A DNA stretch of 64,000 bases, from positions 13,994,001 to 14,058,000 of the forward strand of contig NC_134368.1 in assembly GCF_035582795.1 (NCBI RefSeq), in the 5' to 3' direction. Source of the DNA: Mycteria americana (lineage: Eukaryota; Chordata; Aves; Ciconiiformes; Ciconiidae). How positions within the stretch are numbered: the stretch's first letter is position 1; each line of letters opens with the position of its first letter. Both the position numbers and the translations under genes were made by a program. Shown piece after piece: positions 1-11,600 of this stretch. Under the pieces are notes generated by a model. The model saw only the letters and a program-made list of their open reading frames with translations. It was not told the origin of the DNA and searched no databases.

Positions 1-1899
1 CTTTCTCCCAGTTTCTACTAGGAGACTGATTTTTTTTTTATTAGCTATTTTTCACAAATTAACATAGTCAAATATTAACCTCTATTACTGCTTCCACAGA
101 CAAGGTGAACCTTGTCCCTAAATCTAATGTTTTTACTCCTTTGAGACACTACTAGTGAAAGAAAAACCATCCAGCATCCACAAGAAACTGCTAATATGCA
201 GAAATCATCATATATTGATCTCCCTAAAGCATCACAGAACTTGACATTAAAACACATGCACCCAATGCTTATTACAGTAGAGGTTCCAGAAAAACTGCTT
301 AATTTTGGCTTAAAAAAAATATTTTCAGGGTCTTCTTTCACCAAAAGCCAACTGCAGAGCAAAATTGCTTTTGGAAGGTGAGAAAAACTGTAAACACTGG
401 GATGCAATAGGGATTTTATTTCGTATAGAAGAAATAATTTGGAAATCTCATTCAGTTAAGCACAACGTTTTCCACACTAGCACTACGCATATAATTCTTC
501 CAAGAATTTCTTGGTTAAGGAATGTTTTATTTTGGAATATGGGTGGCTAGTTATAGTACTGGCATATTAGTACAGTTATTCAAACCTCTTAAAGAGCAAA
601 AGCCCACCCTGCATTTCAGCAAGTATTCATTGACATGCTTTAGTCAGCACTACCCTACAGTAAAGAAGCCAGACCAGCACAAAAATGGGAGTGGCACATT
701 TTATCAGATTACGAGTCCTTTGTAGTAATTTCATCCTTTTCAGTGGTAGCCAAAAAAGAATAAAAATGTCTGTTGGTACAGTTGTTATTTACAAGACTTT
801 TTTAATTAGGGAAAACTAAAAAAAAAAACAAAAAACCCCCCACTCCACCCCAAAAAAATCCCAACAAAAGAAAAACAAAAAAACAAAGTGCCCAAAACAC
901 ACAGAAGACAAAAGCTCCTGAAAATGATCTTTTATTCCAGTAAGAAGAGAATGCAATTTTGAACAGAGCACAATGTATGATACAGCAATGAAGCAGACTG
1001 AAGCCTCCACAAACTCATATTAAGAGTATCTGCTGACTGAGCAAGTAGAAGTATTTGCACATACAGGCATACTGCAATAGGCTGAACCACACAATAGCTC
1101 ATTTTAAGCTTTTTCTTTTTTTTTTTTTTTTTTTTTTTTTAAACTAGACTCAAATCTCTCACATGTACAAATGATTCAGCCATCTATTTAAATCCTATAC
1201 TATAACTAGGGGTTACTAACCTGATATGGTTGCAAGTTAATTTTAGGATCAATTTAGGATGAGCTGATCATTTATGATTTAGAATACATCCTTATCACTG
1301 AAATCACTTAGGCTTTCTTCCAGGTTTCGTCGTAACCTATTCAGCATTCAGCCACAATAGCTGAACTAGGGTTTGAAGATGTTCTAAGAGAATGTGCTGT
1401 AGATTAAAGCACTCCTTTTAAAAACCCAAACCAACCAAACAAAAAAAAAACCCCGCAGAAAAACACACCCCCAAAACCAAGTTTAATTCTGGGTGGAACC
1501 TGAGAGCTTTGCAGTTGAGATGCAAGAAGCTCAAGCTGTGGTGATCCTCCGCAATTCTTCAAGACAGAGAAGGTAACCTGCGAAGGGATCCTAAACCAGC
1601 TCTACGAAGAAACGCAAGTAACCCACCAGAACACAGGGCAAGTGCTCAAAGATCAACCGCGCTAACCGGGAGAGGGCCGTGTGACTCCGCACACGCACCG
1701 AGCCTCCCGGGGACCAGCAGCACAGCATAATTGAACCTGCAATACACAAACTGCTCTATCAAGGTCATCTTGTTTTGGCTCTCTTTGTTTAAAGGTAACC
1801 ACTCTCCGAGGAAGTCGAATATGAAATATTCACGCTAGGTGACAGCCGGCTCGACTCTTGCTCCACGGCTAGCAGCCTTGCACGGGATGGGAGACGGCT
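1..1899. other. TBC1D14: Intronic DNA of TBC1D14 (intron 3, beyond the internal CpG island)
   Basis: No exon could be supported here. The short open frames do not resemble any part of TBC1D14 downstream of exon 3. The stretch holds an A/C-rich tract at about 818-900, a second at about 1,424-1,480, and an uninterrupted T run at 1,116-1,140. Assignment to the intron is inferred from exon 3 at 17.6 kb on the minus strand and the absence of the TBC-domain exons from the window. Confidence 0.6.
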
Positions 1900-2690
1900 G
1901 GCCGTAAGCACGCCCGCCGGCTCTCGGCTAGCTGCCTCGGTGCTAGAACAGCCCAAGCCCCTGGGGGGGCCCGTGCCGCCGCCCTCCACCCGCGGCGGGG
2001 TCTCGCCGCCCCGCCTCACACAAAAGGGATCCCCTTCCCGGGAAGCTGGTTCTCTACCAGACGCAGCCGAGGGACTTAAAAGGGGCCAAGGCTGGTTTTA
2101 CCGACACGCGTTAAAGTCCGCGCCCACCCATCCCGTCTGCCCCCGACCCAAGCGCCCAGCAGCCGCCCGCCCCGCCCGCACGGCTGCCCGCACCCCCACC
2201 GCGGCCTCGCTCACCATGAAAGCTGCGGCCCTTCACAGGCAGCGGCGCCGGAGCCCCATGCCCGCCCCGCACCGCGGGCCTGGCTCCCCGCCGCGGCGCC
2301 GCCCGGGCCCGCACGGCCTCGCGGGCCGCCCGCCCCGGCCCTGCCCTGCCCGGGCCGCCCTCCGCGGGCGCAGCGCCTCCGCCCGCCCCGCCCCGCCAGC
2401 CCCGCTAATCACCCGCGGAGCCGGCGCACCCGATCGGTTCTCTCCGTCTCGCCCAGCGCTGCCTGAGCACGCACGGCGCGCCCGGCGGCAGCCCCACGGG
2501 GAGACGCGGCCCCGAGCCCTCGCTGCACGGGGTCAGCGGCCCCGGCCCCGGCCGGCGGGACAGACGCCTCTGCCCCGGCCGGACGCCCCGGGGAAGGCAA
2601 GCGGTTACCCTGCCAGGCGCCGTGCTCCACCTGGCACCAGCTTTCCGCCTCTTGTGCCGCTCGAACAGCTCTTCCCAGCCCGCTTCAGAT
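1900..2690 (-). promoter_or_regulatory. TBC1D14: CpG island inside TBC1D14 intron 3, candidate internal promoter
   Basis: This is an abrupt GC-rich, CpG-dense block of about 0.8 kb surrounded by AT-rich intron. Unmethylated CpG islands of this kind normally mark promoters. The minus strand carries an ATG flush against a splice donor at 2,217-2,213, so minus-strand transcription starting in the island would give a spliceable first exon for a short TBC1D14 isoform. Several long ORFs cover the island on both strands, but they follow from its base composition and the lack of AT-rich stop codons and do not look like real proteins. An alternative is the promoter of an unrelated non-coding RNA. Confidence 0.7.
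2215..2217 (-). CDS. TBC1D14: Candidate start-codon exon end for short TBC1D14 isoform (ATG followed directly by donor)
   Basis: On the minus strand the ATG at 2,217-2,215 is followed immediately by GTGAGC, a good splice donor. An exon ending here would be 5' UTR plus one Met codon, leaving in phase 0. TBC1D14 exon 3 also leaves in phase 0, so the next exon (outside the window) would be read in the normal frame from either first exon. From memory, human TBC1D14 has a short isoform of about 413 residues. The human protein is 693 residues, and by my count its last exon-3 residue is 281, so Met plus the remaining 412 gives exactly that length. The transcription start and the 5' UTR extent are unknown. 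Confidence 0.5.
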
Positions 2691-5600
2691 CTAGGTCCAA
2701 GATGGATAACGGAAACATTGCACAAGCTCAGGTGCATTAGCTACAATCACCTTTACCTTTGCCTAAGCCAGCCCAGAATTACTTGTGCTGTTTTAGGACG
2801 CGGCAGCATTTCGGATACACTGGCATCTCTCTCCGTGGGTTTCCCACACTCGCGCTTCCCCTGCCCGCGTCCCTGGCTCCAAGTCGGGCGTTTGCTTGTA
2901 GCGGGTACCAACACCCCGCCTCGCCGGGACAGCCGCGGTAACAGTCCCAAGTGCAAGAGCAGCTAAAACCCACCGGCCCTTAAACCAGGCCCGAAGAAAC
3001 GGCAGCTGAAATACTTGCTCAGCATAAGCACCTTTTCAGTACAACTCGTGCTCTGTCCTCTTCAGACAGCTCTAAACTATGTATATCTCTCTGTATATCT
3101 GTATCTTCCACAGTTCAAGACAACTTCCACAGCACATCTTGTTAAACACTTTGCCTCAATCCAGATGAATTAAGTTTGCCATTTTTCCTTTGTCCAAAAG
3201 CTCTGTTACTGAACTCGGGAGATACCCAAGTTGCTGTGGCACCATCTTTGGTAGACCCACATTTTATTCTATTATCTGTTCATCTGCAACCGTTAGTTGT
3301 CCTTTTCTCAGCACTGTACTAAGGATTTCGTATATTATTCCTTAACCTCATTGACTACGGTTTGCAGCTGCCAGGCTGCATTGCTCAAGGCCTGATCCTG
3401 AACCACAAAGTGAGCAACAAAGACAGACTTGAAAACAACCAGAGTCACTCCAGTATTCTGCTTTCAAGAGGTGGCTTTGCAAAAGCTGAGATAACAGCAA
3501 TTTTGAGAAAATAAGTTATATCAGCTAATGTTTTCAACCCACGACTGCTCATCTAATTCATGGATGCAGCAATATTATACCAAATGAGGAACAGCTCACT
3601 GCTTAAAAGTATCTTAGCTCCATTCCCACCACCAATTAATGATGGACATCTGCCATCCATGCATCTACTGTCAGAGCATGAATAATTACCACAACGGCAA
3701 GTCAACATAGCTCATGGAAAGCACTGCAGCCTCCAATGCTAATGCTTTGTCTCATAAGCAAATTAGCACATGTATCAAAAGACATTTATGTAAAATTATA
3801 GCTATTAACACAAAAAACCCCATTCAGATCACAAGGAAGAGCAACCTGAGGTGGACAATAGTATTCCTGGGGTAAATCTCTGTGGTTTCACATGCTGAAA
3901 ATAGAACGAAACTGCAGCTCTTCTGGACGTAGGAAATAGCCATTTGTTGATCCACAAAAAGAGGAGCTCAATCAACTAGGCATTCTGCAAAGCACTGACT
4001 GGGAGGGAGTGATGCCTGGTGACATGGGAAGATACTGCTGTGGGTGAAAAGCTAAGTACTCTCTGTAACTCAAACCATAACCACACATTACACAGACATT
4101 TGGTAGCACTCACTATTTTTAGGCTGCCGCAATTATAAGAGTACCTGAGGCCACTCGAACAAGTTATGCACAAGCTTTAATTACATCTTTTTTTTCCACT
4201 GGAATTCCTGCCTCATTCAGCATATGAGATAGGAACTGGACCAGGATTGCACAAGCAAACAGAAAATTGTTTTTTCCTGGGTTTTGAGTCTGACTGCTAC
4301 CTAAATATTGCTTCAACATTCCCTCCCGTTGCTTCATAGCTTTCTGCTGCATGTCCATCTGTCCATCTGCAATCTCTTGCCTTTTATTTATAAAGTGGTT
4401 TACCAGATAAATTTAAACTGGTACACACCCAGCACTTCACTGCCCTCCCCTGCCCTCCTGGCCCCTCACACCATTTTTTTGTGCCACCATAAGTAGTTGT
4501 GTGACTGTACAATACACTAGATTGGGTAAATGATACTGCTAAAAACTAACCTTTTGTTTTGATGGATTAGTTTGGTTACTCTGGTAATGTCTGCTGTGGG
4601 GCAATGTAAGCATTGAAGTAAAAGGAAGGAAAAGTAGCAAGCGGCAGGACCGTTTCCTTCAGAAGCTTAATTGAAACCAGCAGATCATGAAACTTGTGAT
4701 GATCTTTGAGTTGGGAAACTAAGATCTGATTCTTGACATGGCACCAGGCCACAGAAAAGTAATTTTAATGGCGACTCTTGCATATACAGTAATCAAAAAG
4801 AACTTAAGGACACTGACACCTCAGGCAAAGACCAGATTATGAGAATATCCTTCAAAACTTAACAGAAAGAGAATACAAACCGCTGAGCTCAGATATTAAA
4901 CTTTCAAACAACTCCCCTTAAGGGATATCTATGAGGGCTTTTTATATAACTCCAAAACCAGTACAGAACTATTCTGAAATGCAATTAGTTTATTAGTTAC
5001 TGATCTAACAACCTGAGAAATCCAAGTTGCACACTCAACCCGCACACTTTGCCAAAGTGATCTGGAAAGTTCTACAATTAATTAATGGTTCAAGAACCAT
5101 CAGCCCTACTTGCTTTACCCATCTATATATATATAATCCTCTTATGTTAGAGAAAGGATACCAGAGCAGAAGATAGCAATGTGATGACAGAACTTGACTG
5201 AAATAACATTATGTCCGTGACGTTTTATCTTCCACCAGGACATCCTTCTCATCTTAGTACCACAGTATTCTCCTGTTCCACATATAACAAATGAGGAAAG
5301 CTTAAGCAACATAAGGGTAAGAGATCACGGCCAGTTCACATGAGGAAAACCTCACGCTACCTATTTTTAGGCATCAAGTGCTCTGAAATTTCCCCCTTTT
5401 CCCCTGAAAAGTATCTACTTCTCTCTTCTGATTGAAAGTGATACAAAACTTGGGCTTGCACCTTTGGTCCCACACAATCACACTGAAGTTAAATGAATAA
5501 AATAATGCACACATCTTCCATAAAGTTAACAGTGAAGAGAGAACTAGAAGCCACATACTCTGCTTTGCAGCCCTGTACTCCCACCACTGGACTATTTTAA

Positions 5601-8600
5601 CAATTTTTACATATATGTATTTTTATAGCATCATATTTTGAGCAACAGAGGCACCAAACTAAGGAACATTTAAAACCTAAGCCTAGATAAGGCCAAGTTA
5701 GGTCTTCCAAGAAAGAATAACAGCTTTCTGGTTTGGATTCTCTCACCTCTAATCACACAACATGCTATGTATCAGATGGTTCTCACTCTCAGGGTTCACG
5801 TTTCATTCGTGCTATATGTAAATAATTTAAGTGCTTTTTATTTCATATAGAGTGACACGCTTTATTTAAAAAAAAAAAAAAAGGAAGGAACCTAGAATCA
5901 TTCCCCGTATTTGAAGTACTTGGAGACAAAGCATATCTATGAACCATGTGGCTTAAGAACAGCTATTTATTGTCGAATGTGGGATCTTTCATCAGATTGT
6001 ACAGCATACTGTTACAAGTGACTCCAATGAGTCACAGTAACAAAAAAACCCCCTACTACTTAGAACACTGAAAAGGCTGTAATTTAATCTGCATATACAA
6101 ACATGCGCACAGTTTCCCTATATACTGATACTATCTGATACACTACAGTATCAAACAAGTGGAAACGTCTACAAGAAAGGCTTCCAGCAGGGCAACCATC
6201 TGCTAAGTGCTTGAGCAAGAGAATACAAGCTAAATGGTTATTTTACCTTTTTTTTTTAAATGAACATCTGCTAGAATAAAATACTACCAACACCTGCTTT
6301 CAGCATACCCCTTAAATGTCACTTCCAGGGACCAGGATTACACTGGATATGGACTTCATGTAAAAACATAGTTTTACATAAACTATATGTCTGCTCACTG
6401 ATCTCTCCACCTCAATTTTCTGTATAGCCTCAGCACCAAATAATCTCTCAGCAACTTTTTCTTCCGACATTTTACATTGATGCTGATGTTGCAGAAGAAA
6501 GCTTATCTTTCCTATCCAGTCTCAAATAACATGCTCTTTGGTCTGGCTGAAGAGTGTGTCGGAACTGTCCCCCTCATTCTGAGCGAGACACAGAAATAAA
6601 AGGACTCTCCATGCCATGCCAGCTTCATGCTGATGCCATTCTGAAATGGCCAAAGCACCAGGTTAACCCTGGGATATGGGAAAGGAGTCACAGGAATATG
6701 GCATTTTATCTTGCAAGTTCTCAAATAAGTTGCAAATATGACCTCAAATACTTGCAGTCTTCAAGACAGTGTAAACGTCACCCAGGAATGCCATCTACTT
6801 TGCAATGCACAACTCATATTAGTATGCTGTTCAGATACCCACCACAGCACACAGTTACTATTTTTGTTTGCAAACAGCTGTCTATGTAGGTATGTGCAGG
6901 CTTGTATTTAGCTACATGACTTCTGTACGTACACCGAACTAGTGCAAGAAAAGGTACTTCACTTGATACTTTTAGCCATATTCCACTCCCTCCCCCCCCC
7001 TCCTTTCAAATCCCTCCACTAATTTCTGTTCTGCTTCCTCATCAAAATTTGTGCATCTCTAAGGATCTCTGACCTTTTCAAGTTTGATACTTGTCTGCCC
7101 TTAGAAATGACAGAAAAGCAAGGTGGTAAGTCTATTGCACTAAAGCCTCTTTGAGTGGTTTTCTACATCCATGTTTGCTTCTCTGATCCCCGAAATTACC
7201 CTTGAAGTTACTGATGCCAATTTCTTACATGTCTAATAAAAGCTTTGGTACTCATACTGATGCTGTGCATCATGTTATCTCTCATAATCTGTTCAGACTG
7301 GCAGACTCTTGTGCATTTGGTATTTAATTTTACAAAAAACTGAATCAACATGTACATTTTCCAGAGTATAATCTTCTTTACAACTTAAGGTTCAGTCTTG
7401 AGGAGAAGAGACTGTAGCTTTTTAAAGCTATACACAAATGTAAATAAAATATGTGAAGGAAGGCAACACACCTTCATAGTCTAGCTTAAAGCAATGACTA
7501 TTTCCAGGCTTTAATATTCATAAAACTGTTTTCCACTGAACTTTGTCATGCTAAAGAGACAACTTCTCAATACAGCAAAAGAAAATTTTTATGTGGAAAT
7601 TACTAGCAGGCACCAAAAAATGTGTAATAAAATCATGTCGAAAAATGAGATCAAGTGTCCTCTGAGAGAGAGAGGGAGAATGAGAACATAAAATTTGAAG
7701 AAATATTTTCCCAGTCTTTCTTCAGAAAGACACTTAAGGAAAAAGTACCCGTCTGGGTTTTTTAAAATCCTTACATCCAGATCCTCAGGGTTTCCAATAA
7801 CACACATACAGTAACTCCATTCATTTTGCAGAGCCAAAGAACATCAGCTTTGTTTGTTGTTGCTAGTGAGCACGGTAAGAGTTAGCCTTTCAAAACCTTC
7901 ACCTCCCCCCTATTCTTTAATTTTAGATGAAGTTTGAGATGTATAAACTGGAAGACAGACAAAGAAAACCTCTGGGTCGCATTTCTTGGGAGCTTGCTTC
8001 TGTTTAATACAAAAATAACATACCGAAGTCTAGCAAAGCTTTCTCAATTAATTTTACATTTTAACAATGCAAGTTCTATTCTCCTGTTAGGATAGGCAGT
8101 TCCACCACAATATTTAGAGGCTGACACACACCTGCCTTTAAGTATTTATCTCCAGCTTTGCTTCACAGCAATGTTTTCCCAAGTGTTTGTGCAATGCAAC
8201 ATTCAAAAGTATCTGCTGGTATTTCCAGGCTTGCTCTCTACAGACTTCTATTTTCATTCCAAAACCAATGGGCAGAAAAAAATCCGAAAGCCTCCTGTAC
8301 GGTGCTTATCAGCATGCATGGTGGAAGGTTACTACACTGAAAAAACTTACTGGCTACACAAAGATGTAGGTGTTTAAGTATCTATCTATAAGCACTATCA
8401 GACACACAAATGCTAGCTCCATGTTGGATCCTCGTTTAACAACAAATGAGAACAAACTTCCACCGATGTATCAGGTCTTCTGAAAAGCTGTCTTCCCTGG
8501 CCTTGAAATTTTGGGGGTAAAAGAGCTGTTTACTTCATCCTCAGAAGTCAAGCATTTTTCCATGAATTTGTGCCTTCCTGCGTTTAAAAATAATTTGTGC

Positions 8601-11600
8601 TATATGAATTTATATTCCATCTAATGCTAAGCATCAGCTCGGGCTACAGAGGAACCAATTCAATTAAGACAGGCAACCTTTGTGATCTCACTGCACAACT
8701 TTGAACTTGCTGCATTTCCTCTAAAACATACCACTGGTATTGAAACAGACCCTTCAGTAGAGACTAGCACCTGACATTTTAACTGCAGTAACAACTAACA
8801 AAGCTTATACTTCTACCTGTTTAGTATCTTTATTCCAGAAAGGCGATACCTATCCTTAAACACTGCTTGTTAGACCTATTTAGGATCCCTCCAGCTTCCA
8901 GGGCTTTTGACCAAGACAATTTATGAGGAGTCTTAGAGAGTGATAAAGCTGAAATAAAAGCTTTAAAACTGGAAGGGGGGGGAGGGGGGGGGGGGGAACA
9001 ACCCTCTCACTTTCTTTCAAAAAGTACTTTGTAGCTTGCCATAACTGTTAAAACTGATATTCAAAGCCTATTATTTTCTATTAGCCTAACCTTCGTAAAA
9101 TATTCTGTGCTTTCACATGTTCATAAGGGAAGAAGTTCCAAGAGCATCAAAAGCAGCACTTGGACAGCTAGACTCTGCTAGATTATGATACCTGGGTGCG
9201 TCCTATTACATTCTTTTATTATTGAAATACTCAGGAGCAATCCTTCTACCGTAGTATTAAATTACCCTTTCATTTACTGTGGATGGAAGCTATTACTCTT
9301 GCTTTATCTGTTTAAATACGATAGTACATTTGTTTGAGGCAGGTAATTTTCAAGTCAGGACAAGGGCAACACACACTTTGTAGAGTAATACAGCCTACTG
9401 GAATTGCTGAATAATCTATTTAGTACAGTTGTTCCTGTTGAAAAGAAAAAGATATATTAGGACTTCATAAGTGATAAAATAGGTTTCCTTTCTTTACTTA
9501 TTTTTATTTACTTCCACAAAAATTAGATGCCTTTTACATATGACTACAATAAAATAAAAGTATTTTTAATTGGATCAGAAGGGAAGACATGAAACTGAAG
9601 TGCTTTAAGGCAACTTGCAAGTTTTGGGTTATAATTCTTAAGTGGGAAAATTAGAGTTACACCTTTATTTCTAGAGATTGCAACAAGAATAAGCATAGGT
9701 TAGTTTCAGACTAACCACAATGTCTCCTTGCACTGCAATTGCATTTCTGTTTCTTTGTTCTTAAAAAAAAAGGAACTTGGGCACACCATGACAGATTCAA
9801 ATCCTGCCTTTTTGAAGGCTGACAAGTAGAAATGAACCCAGAGGAGGAGAATGCAGGAAGTGACTCATTTACACCCTCGGACTTCTACTGCGGAACAGAA
9901 AAAAATGCACTAGACAGTTTATAGCCTACAACGCTTTAAAGTATGAATGAAGTCTACATGCAAACGCTCACCCTGCCATTAACAGCTATAGCCATTAGTC
10001 ACAATGATTTATCCAGTGATCTATCCAAAGACAAAGTCAGTATGAACAGAAGACACTGCTTTATCCAAAATTGTAGATCTAGCTCCTGCCAGAATCAGCA
10101 GCCAGCTTGAACCAACCACTTCCTCTTCAAAAGGCCCTGAATCGTGTATCTGAATACAATGTAAAGCATGGTGAAGACAAACGCTTAGAAAAGCTCAGTA
10201 TTTTTAGACAACTGCCACCCATCAGCAGAGGGCAAGAGGAAGTGGAACACACAGCGACAGCTAGCCACGCTGCACAGCTTCCATCTGGAGTGCTGTTGCA
10301 CATGGAGCTGCAGGAGAACCTCCACACATCAGCAGTCAGGGGACTTTTTTCTCTGGTTTGGGTTTTTTTTTTTCCTGGATAAAACACACTGCTCTCAAAA
10401 GGAGCTCTTATCACCATCTGCCTAAAGCATGGGTTGTAGTAATTTCTTTCAGTACTTCTTGCTGGGTGCTGTTGCTCTGCAACTCTTTTCCACCTAATAG
10501 GCCCAAGCCAAAAAAACAGGCTTTGAGTAAAGTGATTTTATTAATCAACTAGGATTATAGCTTTAAAAAAAAAAAAAAAAGGGAAAATCAAGTGAAGATC
10601 AACTTGAACGATAACTGACCCAAATCAACTTACAAAGGTTTTTCCTCGAGTACTGTTGTAAGCTTAACTATAAAAAAGCATCACCTATGAGCGAAGCAAT
10701 GTATTTAGCTGTTTTGAGAGCACATTTTCACTTTATCATATGCTGCAGAGTAAGCCTCTTAAGTACAATTGCTTTTAATTGACTGGAATGTTGATGCCAC
10801 ATATAGTCATGATCTAATTATTTATTTCCTGTTAGTGCATCACTCCTAGAAGAAAGCCTGTTGTGTCTCCAGCTGTGAAGACAGCCCAGTTGGGAAATTT
10901 TATCATTGGTAACAAAAAAGAATGACACTTTTCCATCTCTCCCTCTCCTTGAAAGAAACAAATACAGACATGTTTGGGGGGGAGAGGGAGAAATCAAAAC
11001 AGTTTGGTAGGAGGGGGTGGGAACACACTGCTTGCACCTTGTATGATAGAAGCAATATTGTATTAATGTGATTACCGAGTCTGAAAAATATGACTCAAAT
11101 GACTTTGCTGTAGTGGTTAAGTGCAGAACAAGCAAGGTGTACCAAAAAGCCTGGCTATAAGCTCTTACGCTGTCACCCCACCTACCGCATGCCTGCAATC
11201 TGCTCCTGGGGCCTTGCACAGACAAGCTTGTTACCCACAGCTACACATAAACCCCTGTAGTTTTCCACTGCATCCGAGGTGGGCAGACTGGTTTCATCAC
11301 TAGTGGCTTCATGGCTGGAATCCAACTCCCCAGCAATTCATTTATTTGAAACTTTATCTTTAGAGGGGTTGAAGTCTCCCCCACCACCCCCCAAGAGCAC
11401 ACTATGGCTTTCAGAACAGAAATCCTTCTAAGTTTGGGAAGATGACAATCCCTAGGTTAAAAATCATAGCTATGTTTTATTATTAAGGAACTGCCATTAA
11501 GAAATTCTAAATATTCTGATATGGAATGTCAGCAAATGAGATAATAAAATATTTAGACATGAATTTATGAGTAAAGATTGCTATTGAAAGGCCTCAAGTG

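Noticed and set aside
2405..2737. Minus-strand 110-codon ORF in the left CpG island as an alternative TBC1D14 N-terminus
   Set aside because: A donor-like GGTAAC near 2,607 exists, but no phase or homology argument favours it over the ATG-GTGAGC structure at 2,217.
1940..2740. 266-codon plus-strand ORF in the left CpG island
   Set aside because: Composition is Pro/Arg/Ala-rich and arises from CpG-island sequence lacking stops; overlapping frames on both strands are equally open and none resembles a protein family.
10107..10417. Opposed 90-96-codon ORFs near 10.1-10.4 kb
   Set aside because: Both strands are open by chance; no homology, start context or splice sites suggest a gene.
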